Of a stretch of 64,000 nucleotides of DNA, positions 34,878 through 45,379 are shown piece after piece. Origin of the DNA: Symsagittifera roscoffensis (lineage: Eukaryota > Xenacoelomorpha > Acoela > Convolutidae). The notes beneath the pieces are model-generated. The model was given only the letters and a program-made list of their open reading frames with translations. It was not told the origin of the DNA and did not search any database. The stretch is from contig NC_087069.1 of assembly GCF_963678635.1 (NCBI RefSeq), forward strand, positions 52,462,938 through 52,526,937, written 5' to 3'. How positions within the stretch are numbered: position 1 is the first letter of the stretch; each line of letters starts with the position of its first letter. A program made the position numbers and the translations under genes.

Positions 34878-36140
34878 TTAGGTCATAAGAGTGTTTTTGG
34901 TAATTTTTCTATCTGAACGCACATAAACTGTTGATGCACGCTCTCCCATAAACAAAAACTCGACGTTATTACCGAGACCTGCGTCAAACTTGAGTTCGAG
35001 CGAAATAGTGCAATTGGTCAATTCAGGATGAATAAAATTGTGTGAAGCCTCCTGAGTAGACGTGAGATCAAAAGCCATAATATAATGATTATCAAGCGTA
35101 TTGTAATAAATTCTTTTGTTGTCTGATGTTGAGATGGGAGTTCCGGCAATGGGTAGACCGTTTCTGTACACAATGATCTCATTCAACCCAAATTTCTGGT
35201 AATGAAAAGGGTTTGTTCTATTAGTACCCAAATATGCTTTGTTTATGCTCATTGCTACTATCATTCTTCGAACAGGTTCTTTTGCAAAAACATCCTCTTG
35301 TCACCAGCTTTGTACTCCTGCAGTTGCGAGAAACGTTTTTGGTACTACTTCGATGTAATTGTAATTTGTCGGGTTCTTCAACAACGTTTTTTCTATTGAT
35401 GAGAAAACATAGTCAGTCACAGTCATCTTTCTGACATAGAGGTTAGCTTCGATTATTTGGACCTTGTAGTGTTTAGCTGCATCTTCAGATATGACAACAA
35501 AATCTTTAGGAGAACGTCTAAGAGACAATCTTATTGTCACACAGCTAAGTAGATGCTTGTCACACGACAAAAAGTCGCAAGCAATTTTACCAAATAGCTT
35601 CAGCTCGCTCGAGGCCGCAACATGACCTTTACGCTCCGTAACATCATCAGCTCTCCTTCCAGCACCGTCAATGGCTGATGGATTTTCTTCATAATAATAA
35701 CCTTGACCAGCCAACCAGGTTTTCTTGGCATCATTACCGTATGAAAACTCGGTCTCAATAAAGCTTTTATGGGCAAAATTAGCATTGGTAGTTGATATTT
35801 TTTCACCATTCAGAGACATTGTACACTCAGAAAAAAATGAAGATAAAGGATTGTTAACAAAATACGGCGTATCTCTGTTTGCCGCCTCTGTAGCATGCGT
35901 TCGAAGCACGTTTCCATTGCTTCGAACAATTCGTGCAACTATTTTCATACGAGTACGTTGAAGATCGATGAAATTATTTCTGTCGCCGAGTACTTCAAAC
36001 TCGAGCATAGGACCATCAGGAGAGTAGGAAGGTCCAATTTTTTGGGTGAGTGCATTTTCAAAAGTGACAATTGAAGGCGGTTTCTCAAATAAGTCCAAGG
36101 AGCTGTGAGTTGCTTCACTCGGGATTAAATTAGAAATCAT
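34878..36140 (-). pseudogene. Major capsid protein with one in-frame TGA
   Basis: A 420-codon frame, open except for a TGA at 35301-35303 that splits it into 279 and 128 residues. It starts with the LDLFEKPP and SYSPDGP blocks typical of the double jelly-roll capsid proteins of nematode and arthropod Polintons, and the whole length fits the family. It should form the pseudo-hexameric capsomers of the virion. The start overlaps the end of the small basic protein by 11 bases, and the stop lies just upstream of the protease, so this is a compact late-gene cluster. Confidence 0.8.
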
Positions 36141-36546
36141 TTTTAACCCTTGTAAAGAAATCGGAGCGACTTCTCTGTGCAGTTCGTTTTCTGAGAATGA
36201 CGCGTCTCGTTTTTCGTTTAAACGCCGTCGTTCTTTTCGGATGACTTTTCCCAGATCTACTTCCTCCTCCTACTTGCTTTTTGATTGTTTTTCTAACGGT
36301 TCTTTTGAGTGCCTGCTTAGGACTTTTTCTTTTTGTTGCAACTTCTATCATTTCTGGAGCTGCCTGAAGAAGTAGTTCTTTTCCGAATTTTTTAGCCGCG
36401 GGTATCACAAATTTTCGTGCCAGTGGAAGAGCGACTCTTCCTATTCCCAAGGCTAATGCACCGAAGCCACTGCCTCGTTGTCTATAATGCCCCGAGAAAT
36501 GTGGTAGGTTTGCTTGGTTGTGGTAATATGAATTCATTTTGATCAA
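36130..36546 (-). CDS. Small basic virion protein (pVI/pX-like)
   Basis: 138 aa, intact. It has a Gly-rich hydrophobic amphipathic segment (SGFGALALGIG, then a helix to about residue 75), followed by a very basic Lys/Arg tail. Polintons carry a small protein of this type next to the capsid genes. The form suggests a membrane-active or DNA-condensing virion component like adenovirus pVI or pX. It overlaps the minor capsid stop by ATGA and the major capsid start by 11 bases. Confidence 0.55.
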   Translation of the reverse strand: MIKMNSYYHNQANLPHFSGHYRQRGSGFGALALGIGRVALPLARKFVIPAAKKFGKELLLQAAPEMIEVATKRKSPKQALKRTVRKTIKKQVGGGSRSGKSHPKRTTAFKRKTRRVILRKRTAQRSRSDFFTRVKNDF

Positions 36547-37436
36547 TTGCTAAACTTTTGAAATTTCAAAGTCAGAACAACTTTTCCCCCTCCAGCTAAA
36601 GGAAAAAGTCCTCCAGTTTCTGTGCGCAAGTTCACAGAAATATTGGAAATGTTATTGACCAAAAGTTTTTTAAAATCCAAATTACTAAACACTTTACGAT
36701 GATTCGGTTCAATTGTACATGCGTAACCGTTTTTCACTCGACGATTTGTATCAATGACTCGTAAAAGGGGTGCTTTTGTGTCTCCGACTATTTGATAATG
36801 AATTATGTCCAGATAAATAAACATAAGCTGAGTACCAGCGCATACATCAACGGGATAGTCAGCAATAACATCTTGGGTAGAGAATGTGCTATGTTTCGTG
36901 CTTCCTTGTTTGTAACCTATATGATAACCAGTTCCATCTCTGACGCCTTTGAATCCAAGTAGACTAGGAATTTGCGGGCTTGAAAAAGTTATACCTTCCC
37001 AATAATGCAGCCATAAGGAAAGATGTTTGGTTATTGGATCTATTACGTAATCCAATTTCTCTAATTCTGTCTTTCGACGAATCTCGTCCAGTATTTGATC
37101 AATGCCCGTATATTCTCCTTTTGTTGTTTTTGCTGTTTCTCCAAGATAAGTTCTGGAGATCTTGTCTTTCTCAACTTTCATGCTTGCTATAACCCGATCT
37201 TTTTTGTAGTACACAATGTTGTTGTCAGTTACGTTGCTTATCTGAGTAGGGAAGGTAATTTCTGTAACTGCTACTCTCCATTCACCTTGCAAATTTATTT
37301 CTTCACTCAGGAGATTTTTGAATTTGGCCAGAGTGTTATCTTTAAAAACGTTCATTGATGCAGATGAAACTAGCGTAATTGTGAAGGAAGGGGGAACATT
37401 ATGGGTGAAAAGGCTGTTGGAAGTGCCCTCAGTCAT
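36543..37436 (-). CDS. Minor capsid (penton-like, single jelly-roll) protein
   Basis: 297 aa, intact. The opening FTIxLVSxASMxxFxxNTLAxF pattern and the closing Gly-rich LAGGGKVVLTLKF strand match the minor capsid proteins of Polintons, which form the penton vertices. Its place directly before the small basic protein and the major capsid supports this. It is one of the few undamaged genes of the element. Confidence 0.75.
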   Translation of the reverse strand: MTEGTSNSLFTHNVPPSFTITLVSSASMNVFKDNTLAKFKNLLSEEINLQGEWRVAVTEITFPTQISNVTDNNIVYYKKDRVIASMKVEKDKISRTYLGETAKTTKGEYTGIDQILDEIRRKTELEKLDYVIDPITKHLSLWLHYWEGITFSSPQIPSLLGFKGVRDGTGYHIGYKQGSTKHSTFSTQDVIADYPVDVCAGTQLMFIYLDIIHYQIVGDTKAPLLRVIDTNRRVKNGYACTIEPNHRKVFSNLDFKKLLVNNISNISVNLRTETGGLFPLAGGGKVVLTLKFQKFSN

Positions 37437-37446
37437 GATTGTCCTT

Positions 37447-38375
37447 CTACAGAACGCGAATTAGCTCAGACTCGTAAAATTTTCCCTTAATCGGTTCTCT
37501 GTTAGAATCAATCAAATTGTATGTTGGGGGATTTCGTGTTGGTATGTCAAAAACTTCAAACACTTCATTGGTGAACGATTGTTTGTAACCCTTGCGAAAA
37601 CATATGTCTACTTTGGCAAGTCTAACATAATCACCAACATAAAGCTTTGGACGTCGAACTAATTTCAAAGACTGTTCTGCTCTTAATTAAATCAGGCGAG
37701 GAACATCTTTTTTATTTACTTTATTTGGTGCAAGATTTGTGACACGAATTGTTCTCGAATTAATTGCATTGACAAAATCTTGCAATTTGTCAATGTCTGA
37801 GTAAGTCCATTTATCCTCCAAGTACTTATAAATAAGATTTTTCAAGGAACGGATATTTCTCTCAGCAAATGCGGACATTTTCTCTCTCTCTGTGCTATAT
37901 GTGTTTATGCCTTTCTTTTTACATAATGCTTCGAAGGACCCTTTAAACTCTGTGCCCTTGTTCACCCATCTTTTTTCCGGTTGTTTTGTCGTTATCATTA
38001 GTTTGAACGCTTCTGCTGTTGTAGTAGCATACTTTGATTTCAAGGATTGCACTCTGAGATAGCGGGACATGCAGTCAACTGCAACAAGCAGATACTTAAC
38101 ATCATGGTTGTACTGGGCAAGTTTATCAACAAAGGCCAGATCTAATGACCAGATTTCGTCGATATCGTAAAGTATGACCTTGAGTTGCGGCGTTTTTCGG
38201 ATCACAGTTCGATATTTTGTGTAAGAAGGTTCAGTATGAAGGAAATGTTAACTTTCTTTCGCGACAAATTGCTTGCTTTTATCAATTTGTTCACACTACC
38301 AAATAACGCGGGACCTTTGTCACTGTATTTAGTTTTCAACAATTTTTCTTCAATCTTGGTAATTTTCCTATTGTT
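37447..38375 (-). pseudogene. Maverick RVE-type integrase, broken and lacking one catalytic Asp
   Basis: Order: an N-terminal FGSVNKLIKASNLS block (about 38300), the catalytic core (37687-38205) with the first Asp in SLDLAFVD and the Glu in SAFAERN, and a C-terminal chromodomain/SH3-like part (37447-37668). The second catalytic Asp position reads VNKGTEF, i.e. Asn. One base is missing or extra near 38245 and an in-frame TAA lies at about 37685. The integrase joins linear element DNA to the target and makes the 6-bp duplication. The upstream boundary with the neighbouring gene is uncertain because both are frameshifted; a splice acceptor near 38372 is possible. Confidence 0.8.
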
Positions 38376-39229
38376 TTGTTTGCGCCTTCGTCTTTTCTGA
38401 CGTTGGAAAATCTGAGTCGTTATGGGGCGTTCTGTATGAGTCAGAGCCTTCTTCTGACTCTTTTTCACGTTTTTGATTTTGGGTTTTTCTATTACCGCTG
38501 AGACTTTTTCGTTTGTGTTTTTTACTTCTCTTAAGGTTTGCACTACTTTGCCAGTGGGCAATGTTGAGCGGGTTCTTGAGGGTCCGGGTTCTCGTTTCTC
38601 TTGAGCGTTAAAAGACGCTGACTGACCCGCGTGTTTGGAATTTCGATTTATTACCAGGTTTTCATTCAAGTTGAGAGCAGTAAAAATGTTAATGAACGCC
38701 GGATTGTGTAATTTTTTCGTTGGTTGTTGTATGTCGTATAAAAAAACTGCAGCTTTAAGTCCAGTTGGTACTTTATCTACATATATTACCTCATTGTCAC
38801 GGTTTTTGGTTACTCTTTTTGAATTTTTTATGATTTCAAGTACGGTTTTTGCTCTAACGAATTTTTTGTCTTCTAAAACTTGTAACTGTCGTAAAATGCC
38901 TTTCGGTCTGTCTATTGTGTTGCTATTCTAGTATTTCGTCTTTAACAAGTTCGACCGGTACTTCTTCATCGTCCGTTTAACAGTTTAAGCTGTTCTTGTT
39001 GGGGCTCAACATTATCCGTAAATGTTTCCTTCGTTGCAGTAGTCTTACTAGTTTGTGGAGGTAATTGGGGTCTAAGGCGGTTAAGATAGGACAGTTGAGC
39101 ATTTTTATGTTTAATATTATTATCATGAAGAACACGTGCAGCATGTGGCTGCTCTTTAACATGTAAGTGTTTCGGAATTAGAATGAATTCTTCAGCAGTC
39201 ATCATTAAGTTGTGAGGTACTTGTAACAA
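38376..39229 (-). pseudogene. Conserved Polinton protein of unknown function, frameshifted
   Basis: The first part (38966-39229, 87 aa) begins with an EEFILIPKHLHVKEQPHA block that I recognise as typical of the gene before integrase in nematode and arthropod Polintons. After a frameshift near 38940 the frame continues as IDRPKGILRQLQVLED ... and VPTGLKAAVF (about 38925-38670) into a basic, disordered C-terminal region. It ends near 38370 with another frame change. Function unknown; it could be a terminal-protein or DNA-binding candidate. The two parts may also be separate genes. Confidence 0.5.
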
Positions 39230-39510
39230 AAATAAAGTATTTGTCGAACTAAATGGAAGCCTTCTTTACTCAAAATAATCGCACGTTTTTTAACAACACT
39301 GGTTTTTGGAGTTATTAAATATTTGTATGCTGTCTCGAATCGTTCGATGTTTGCGATTTTAACGGGTACGTTTCCATTGACTATATTGAGCAAACATTCA
39401 GAAATAAGTCGTATGATCTCACGATTTGAAGTTTTTCTAATTAATCTTCTTAGCTGGTCAGGTTTCAGTTGTACCATATGCCGCAGAATAGATAAGTTTT
39501 TCTTTTTCAT
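39205..39510 (-). CDS. Conserved ~100-aa Polinton protein
   Basis: 101 aa. It contains ISECLLNIVNGNVPV followed by a basic segment ending in a Gly-containing tail. Small proteins of this pattern recur in Polintons next to the ATPase, and their function is unknown to me. It overlaps the next gene's start (39229) by 25 bases and the frameshifted ATPase tail at its own start, so the genes are tightly packed. Confidence 0.55.
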   Translation of the reverse strand: MKKKNLSILRHMVQLKPDQLRRLIRKTSNREIIRLISECLLNIVNGNVPVKIANIERFETAYKYLITPKTSVVKKRAIILSKEGFHLVRQILYFCYKYLTT

Positions 39511-40130
39511 TTGTGACTGGAGTAGTTTCTGCTTCAGATAAGGGTAAATAAAAAACTCTTGGCCCAGGTGTTGTGATATTTGAACAATATCTCAAACAAT
39601 CTGATGTACGGGGGTCCAAGTCGATTGGAAGATGTCCAAAAGAGTCTCTGGTATCTAATTCGTAAGAGTTTCTCAAAAAAAAGATAAGTTCAATTGTCTT
39701 CCTAAAAGATCTAGTTGCTGAACGTCGTGAGGCGATTTGAACAGAATGATGTGTGAAGTGTTCAAATCAATTGTACGCGACCATCGAATTTGTTGAAACA
39801 AGTTATGCTTAACATATATTACATCTATCCATCTATGTCTACCCGCTGTCGCTAACCTAACAAATTCCTTGTCAATATAGATGTCTTCACATGAATCATC
39901 GAAAACTAGAAGAACATTTTCTAATTTTCTCACAGATTCGAATCCGTCGAATTTCATGAACTTCACATTCACTTCGCGAGAAGACACTTTTTCTGAGAAT
40001 GCAGGTTGCATCTCTTTGTAAAGATATAGAACGGTTCCAAATTTAGGATAAAAAGTATTTCCCATCAAAAGTTTCAAAATTAACTCAATTTTCCCGGATC
40101 CTGAAGGTCCCACTATCGCCATGATAATTC
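39458..40130 (-). pseudogene. A32/FtsK-like packaging ATPase, frameshifted
   Basis: Walker A is IVGPSGSGKIE (about 40115), with Ile where Thr or Ser normally follows the Lys. Walker B is VLLVFDDS (about 39905). Typical downstream blocks are LATAGRHRW and HIILFKSPHD. A T8 run near 39675 carries a frameshift; the tail continues as the 39458-39676 frame with FGHLPIDLDPRTSDCLRYCS. The enzyme would pump DNA into capsids. The damaged Walker A may predate the frameshift. Upstream, the frame extends to 40212 and overlaps the membrane protein gene. Confidence 0.75.
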
Positions 40131-40154
40131 TTGTCGAAGTATCAATCACTTTAT

Positions 40155-40439
40155 TCATATTCTTGGCTTTGGTAGTACGTAACCAACCAAGCCTGATAAA
40201 ATCGAGAACCAAACTGACGTTTCTTCGCAGCTTAATTTAGTGAAAGAAAGTTTGAGAATGCAGAAAGTTAGTAAAATTAGAATTACTACCATTTGCGCAA
40301 CAAAAACTATTTCAGACCTTGGCAAAGTTACATTGTTACAAAACTTCCATGATTTTTTTTCACTGTTTGTCTCGTTATAAACAAACTCTGTTACTATTGT
40401 TGCGTCAGGTTCATCTACTGCTGTTGTTGCTTCTGACAT
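40155..40439 (-). CDS. Small membrane protein conserved in Polintons
   Basis: 94 aa, intact. An acidic Thr/Glu-rich N-terminus is followed by one strong transmembrane helix (about residues 45-65) and a second hydrophobic segment near the C-terminus with LSGLVGYVLPKP. A protein of this form precedes the ATPase in many Polintons. It may sit in an internal virion membrane. It overlaps the ATPase frame by 58 bases in another frame. Confidence 0.5.
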   Translation of the reverse strand: MSEATTAVDEPDATIVTEFVYNETNSEKKSWKFCNNVTLPRSEIVFVAQMVVILILLTFCILKLSFTKLSCEETSVWFSILSGLVGYVLPKPRI

Positions 40440-40511
40440 TTGAGAAACTATTTATTCTACAGACTGTGTTAGACTTTTTCTCTCTTTGAATGAAGCTTGT
40501 AAAAAATTGAA

Positions 40512-40808
40512 TTAGTTTTGAGAACAGTAAAAAATTTCATAACGTGTGAAATCTCTTTCATTTATGTCATGCATTTCTAGAACAAAGTTTGCTGGGATAT
40601 TTGCAGTTTTTTCGTAGTACATTTTTTTCTTCACAGTATCCTCTTTCACAATCGTCTTAATCTTATCTGGCAATTCACTGCTATTTAGATCCATCTGAAC
40701 TCCTGGCTGACGTTTGGGTACTAAGACTAGTTCGGGAAGATATACTCCTCGCTTGCTGGCTAACATTTCTGATAAACTTGAATCTCTGCAAGTATACAAA
40801 TTGATCAA
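40512..40808 (-). CDS. Hypothetical Maverick protein
   Basis: 98 aa with mixed charge, no membrane segment and no motif recognised. It contains PELVLVPKRQPG and a Lys-rich centre. It is kept because it is open, in the right strand and position, and similar in length to other small Polinton genes. About 120 bp upstream hold no clear frame. Confidence 0.4.
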   Translation of the reverse strand: MINLYTCRDSSLSEMLASKRGVYLPELVLVPKRQPGVQMDLNSSELPDKIKTIVKEDTVKKKMYYEKTANIPANFVLEMHDINERDFTRYEIFYCSQN

Positions 40809-40925
40809 TAACTGGAAAGAACTTCTTAAACGTAGACAACTCTTCTTCGGAAATTATTTATTTACTCCCTCCTCTGAACAATTTGGCCACTGCAATCAAT
40901 ACGCTCTATTCTCGTTGATGAAATT

Positions 40926-41478
40926 TTAATAACACCCTCTGGAGTCATCTACGCACAAAGCATTGAATTTGGTGATAGGTATGTCTCCACTTTCGCTGAT
41001 CTCTCGCTGTTGTTCATTTTTCAACCAATTATAAAAAACCTTGTTTTTCTTCAGGGCACAATGATTCCTGGAGTTGTAGTGTGGAATATGTTTAATGCAA
41101 CTTGGATAATTTTTAAAAATATAAGTTTTCAACCCGAGGACAGCCCAAATCATCTAGGTTTTCAATCTTTCGGTCCAAGTACTTGGCCAATTCTGTCTTT
41201 TCTTTTCCTTTAGCGTAAATAACGGCACCGGGATTTATCAACACGAAACTCTGAAGTATTTGATTCAAGTTTATGTAAAGGTAATCACCGTTTTCCCAAT
41301 GGAGACCTTGTAAATAATTTGTTAACCAGTTGTAAGCTTTTTGTTCAAGCTTTGGTACCATATTGAAATTCACTGGAGGTAGGAAAATGAGTCGATCGCT
41401 GTAGTCTGAAGTTGTTATTGCTAATTCTTTAACCACAAAGGCGTTTTTCTTGTAACGAAAGCCTTCCACGTCAAGCAC
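40926..41478 (-). pseudogene. DnaQ/RNase-H-like protein of Polintons, frameshifted
   Basis: It begins with LDVEGF, a D-x-E motif as in DEDD exonucleases, then FVVKELAI. The C-terminal half (40926-41153, other frame) has CIKHIPHYNSRNHCALKKN, a His/Cys-rich segment. A frameshift near 41140 separates the halves. Genes with this DVEGF start and His/Cys tail are frequent in arthropod and nematode virus-like elements. I infer a nuclease-like fold; activity is not shown. The start codon is unclear, and the D-x-E lies only a few codons after an in-frame stop, so an upstream exon may be missing. Confidence 0.5.
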
Positions 41479-41492
41479 AACTGATCACTCGC

Positions 41493-42242
41493 CTAGCATT
41501 CTAGTAAATGATAAACTTCTGCTTTTTTCAACTTAATGAAAAAGGAGAACGCTATTCCACTCAAATGTGCCAATAAGCTGTTGTTACAGTTCCAGGGCAA
41601 CATGTAACAGTACGTGGGACCCTGTTGATAAAATTCGTGTATAAATCCGGCCGCATCGTGCAAAATAGCGTGCAATCGTAAAATTTTGGAATTTTTCAAG
41701 TATTTGTCCAAGGAAGAGTTATCAATACCAATCAAGCCACCATAAGGTCTCAACTTAATTAAAATGTCGTAGTTAAGGTTATCAGAACTAACAAAAAACA
41801 GAGAACATGCAGCTAGAAAATAGTTGCGTCGGTTAGAATTATCAGAATAAGTTTGTTTCAAAGACGTATAAATTTCGTGAATTATTTTCAAATCAATAGG
41901 GGTTACTCTGCTTTTTTGCAATTTCCAGTTTATTTTTTCCAACACCTCTCCAACCTGCTGATTTTCAAGCCAGTGGAAATAAAAGTGACCTTGCAAATAC
42001 CATTTAGACTCATTAAGATAACGGTGGTAAATAATTAAATAAAACACCGGAAGTTTTTTGTATTTTGATAGCTTGTTGAAACATAGACGGATTTTTCTCT
42101 CCAAGTCTTTATCAACCCTTTTTGAGGTAAAATCAAACGAATAGTCGAATACGTTTTCATAATCAGCAAAATTCAAATCGCTCACAGTTCCATACTGTTG
42201 TTTTGTAGAAATGCACCAAGAGATTTGTTGAAGCTCACTCAA
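41493..42242 (-). CDS. Hypothetical Maverick protein, 249 aa
   Basis: Intact, rich in Leu, Tyr, Lys and Trp, with an even helical look and no membrane segment or catalytic motif that I can name. It follows the 71-aa frame with an ATGA overlap, so the two are probably co-translated. As an early-position gene near the right terminus it may have a replication or host-interaction role, but nothing in the sequence proves this. Confidence 0.5.
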   Translation of the reverse strand: MSELQQISWCISTKQQYGTVSDLNFADYENVFDYSFDFTSKRVDKDLERKIRLCFNKLSKYKKLPVFYLIIYHRYLNESKWYLQGHFYFHWLENQQVGEVLEKINWKLQKSRVTPIDLKIIHEIYTSLKQTYSDNSNRRNYFLAACSLFFVSSDNLNYDILIKLRPYGGLIGIDNSSLDKYLKNSKILRLHAILHDAAGFIHEFYQQGPTYCYMLPWNCNNSLLAHLSGIAFSFFIKLKKAEVYHLLEC

Positions 42243-42454
42243 ATAAAATTGTTCTTTGAAAATAACAAGTATTCTTTCTTTGAAATTTCCTTTGCCCTTT
42301 CAAGGAAGACGATGTAGCGTTCATTAATAAACTTGAAAAATGAGTTTTTTTCTGCGGTTGAAAACACTCTTAATTGTAAATTATCAATATCTTCAGTACA
42401 CCAAGGTCCCTCTAGTTTCATTTTTCTTATTTCAAATTTTGACAAATTTATCAT
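42239..42454 (-). CDS. Hypothetical 71-aa Maverick protein
   Basis: First gene from the right end. Lys/Glu/Phe-rich, no motif. Its stop overlaps the start of the 249-aa gene (ATGA). About 300 bp of non-coding DNA separate it from the right terminal repeat and probably contain the promoter. Confidence 0.4.
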   Translation of the reverse strand: MINLSKFEIRKMKLEGPWCTEDIDNLQLRVFSTAEKNSFFKFINERYIVFLERAKEISKKEYLLFSKNNFI

Positions 42455-42750
42455 TTGGTATATTTTGCTCAGAAACGGCCGCCGCCTTTTGAGAGTAATT
42501 TCAATTTACTGCCTTTTGACCATAAAATTTAGGTCAATTAAGGAATTAGTTTACTGTTGCCAACTGTTAAGCTACGCTGCCAAATTGGCCGGCGCATTTT
42601 TATTGTATACCATAAAAGTCAATTCCCCGTTCACTAACAAATTTCAACTAGGTCAAAAGTTCATTCGCCCGAAACAAATATAACAATTAATATGATTCAT
42701 ATAATTAACCAGGACCAATAATTAAGAACCAAAAAATTGGAATTAGAAAG

Positions 42751-42964
42751 TGTCGTGTCCCTTGTTGTTAAGCTAAACTTAGCAAGATCCTAAGTAGGGG
42801 GTCTTCTGCTTTTTGGGTGGAAAATTTCTTTCGTTTACAAAATCCTAGGATAGGGGTCCTCCAAAAAATTGAGGACCCCTTTCCTAGGATTTTGCTTTAC
42901 GTGAGGACCCCCCCCCCCCTTAGGAAGGACCCCCCTAGGATCCGGGACACGATACAATACTACT
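42751..42964 (-). repeat. Maverick right terminal inverted repeat
   Basis: Inverted copy of 25177-25390. It includes a C13 run near 42907-42920 and ends GATACAATACTACT. It differs from the left copy by scattered substitutions and short indels (by eye roughly one in eight to ten bases). Confidence 0.9.
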
Positions 42965-42970
42965 CACATA
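42965..42970. other. Target-site duplication, right copy (CACATA)
   Basis: Direct repeat of 25171-25176 directly outside the right terminal repeat. Confidence 0.85.
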
Positions 42971-44109
42971 ACTTGTGGCAATAGATAGTTTTTCGAAAGT
43001 TCGGTCGCAAAATTAACAAAATCAACTATTGATAATGCTACAAATATTTTTGTGCGAACAAAAAAATACACACAACAAATCCAGAACCAATGATAGCAGA
43101 TCAATTTTCTAGGTTAGAAAAGAAATCCATAAAAAAAGTTTCGAAGAATAGAAAAAATATTGAACAATAGTTCTCTAAGGTGTGTGGATTTGTCGAACGA
43201 TCAACTCAAACCAGAAAAAAAAGTGCGTGATATTTTATATGAATGAAATTTAAAAAAAGTTAAACTTAATTTCAGTACTCATTAGGGTCTTAGGATGGAA
43301 TGAAGAGAAAACAATACAAGTCTCGCCGTTCAAAGCACACTTTGGAAAACTAGCGAAAAATTAATTCAAGTCGATCGGTGATAAAAACACTAACGAAACT
43401 TTGTCATTTCGACAAATACATCCAAAAAGATTTGAGCTGACTCCATCTAAGCTGAAACGAGGAATGAACAGTCTCAAGTAAAAATAAAAACTTCGAAGAA
43501 AGAAATGCAGAGCAGAGAGACCAGCTCGATGTTTAAATAACAACTGACAACATTGCGCAAGAAAGATTTGAAATACGTACCGAAAAATTGAATTGAGGTG
43601 AGAGTAAAAAAGAACAAGGATCGACAGGACGGTGCAGAGAATGACGTCATGTGGATAGCGGATCTAACAGGACAGACATATCTGTAGCTAATAAGGGAAC
43701 CGCTGTGGGACAAAGATTCGCCGAACACAAGGAAGATGACAAATGCAAGGTGACAAAAAAGTTTCTACTAAGAAGAAACTGCAAAACATTAGCCATGACA
43801 ACAGTTTAGAAGAAAGCGGCTCAGAAGACGACCGGTACTGCGCGAGCGGAAACAAAAAGAGACCCCAGATTTCCCAGTGGAAAAAGACCACTCTGCCCAA
43901 CAATTGTGTTATGAGGGGAAACAGAAGCCAAGGCGGTCTTATATTTGTCAATCGATAGAGCAAAAAGCAGCACTAAGGGGCCTTAAATGGTGGGCACAAA
44001 AACGAATATCATCTTGACGATTTGGAAATGAAAAAGCATCAGCTCAACAAACAAGAGGGACAAAGCTGCACTTACAGCACAGAACCAAAAATGGGAAAGA
44101 AAAAGAAAA
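42971..44109. other. Non-coding or unrecognised segment right of the Maverick
   Basis: A 71-codon plus-strand frame at 43743-43958 is Ser/Lys/Asp-rich and might be a pol or gag scrap of the decayed element that follows. Nothing else is recognisable. Confidence 0.4.
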
Positions 44110-44560
44110 CGACACTGAAAGCTCAATTGACTCGGCTTGGCTGATAGCCTTTGGGCAGTAAAGATTTTGTCCACCCGATCTTACGAGAACCATATTAATT
44201 TGGCAATGGCAGATTAAAGGAAGAGTAGAGGCAGAAAAACGCGTGAAGCTCGACATAGATGCCAGCTATTTGTTTCAAGATGTTGTTTTACTTTCTGTCG
44301 GTAAGTATTTTTGGGCGAATGATACATTTGTGCTTTTATTACGCTCCTGAATGTTTTTCCTAGCATCATGATTGGTAAGTCCATTAACTGAAGCCTCCGA
44401 GCCGAGCGGATACTTATAAAAGGACACTGAAGCGAAATCTGGAAGGATAGTCCGAAACGCGAAAGCCTTTCGGGTTAACGAACTCACGTTTTCAAAGATT
44501 CGGGTACCGTAAAAGCAACTGAACTTGGACGTTAAATGGACCCGGAGAGTTTTTTATCGT
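44110..44560 (+). repeat. LTR-like block of decayed gypsy relative
   Basis: Collinear with 47400-47900. Shared blocks: TTTTGTC-ACCCGAT, GGGCGAATG, ACGCTCCTG, ACATCATGA-like, GCCGAGCGGAT and GAACGCG-AA-CCTT. A TATAAAAG box lies at about 44416. It stands about 1.3 kb before a gag relic, the same order as in the downstream large element. Confidence 0.6.
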
Positions 44561-45379
44561 TACGATTACTACCCGGATTTATATTTTGTTACAGGTTTTC
44601 AACCAAACAGACCAATAATTGACCAAACTATACATCAAAAATTTGATAAGTTGACCCCCCCCCCCCAGAAAAAGCAGTTTTTTGAGATTGTTTTTTAGAT
44701 GGGTAAAAAGCTCTTAATTAGTGAGTTAGCTTGTAATTCATTTGTTATAACTGTAGAAACCGAGTGAAAAGTGTTCTGACATCGATAGGAGAAAATAAAT
44801 ATCACGATCCCTTTATTCATGCTCTTTGACAACCGAAAGAACGCTCAAACATATTACTTCACAAATTTTTCGAGATATTGAGACAAAATTTGTTGTTCGG
44901 AACTTTCACAGTAGTGAATAGACAGGGTTTAGATTATTTTAGAAAATAAATTCGACCTAACAAGAATGATTTAGTGGTTTCATACTTCATATTAGTTTTC
45001 AAATTAAACGCATCTACATTTTGTTTTCAATTTAAATAAATTTTTATAAAAATAAAATTGGATAGTCCGTTTTTTATTTCTTAAAACTTAAATGACATCA
45101 TCATACTGTGCTAACAATTTGTTTGTTATTCCAATTTTGATTGCTGTGCATAAATTGAAAACAGGCTGTGCTGCTATATCTGAATCAGATTCTCGGTTAT
45201 TCGGTAATGAATACCTAGAACCTTTTTTGCTGTATTAATGTTACCTATTATGAAGCGCAGGACATTCATTATGCTTGTTCATTTTGCTTGTGTAGAGGTA
45301 CACTGGCGTACTGTTCACAAAAAAGTCCTGAAGAACTTGAAGCCGGGGGATCAGGACGGGACGGCTGGATAGTGAATCT

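Larger units (their letters stand above)
25177..42964 (-). mobile_element. Complete Maverick/Polinton element, 17.8 kb
   Basis: Inverted terminal repeats bound a set of Polinton genes: protein-primed PolB, adenain-like protease, double jelly-roll major capsid, minor capsid, RVE-type integrase and FtsK/A32-like ATPase. The ends start with AG and are flanked by the 6-bp direct repeat CACATA, the known hallmarks of Maverick insertion. Almost all genes lie on the minus strand. Most carry one or a few in-frame stops or single-base frameshifts, so the copy is defective but young. Family knowledge: these elements are virus-like, encode virion proteins and replicate with their own polymerase. In nematodes they have been linked to horizontal gene transfer. 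Confidence 0.95.
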
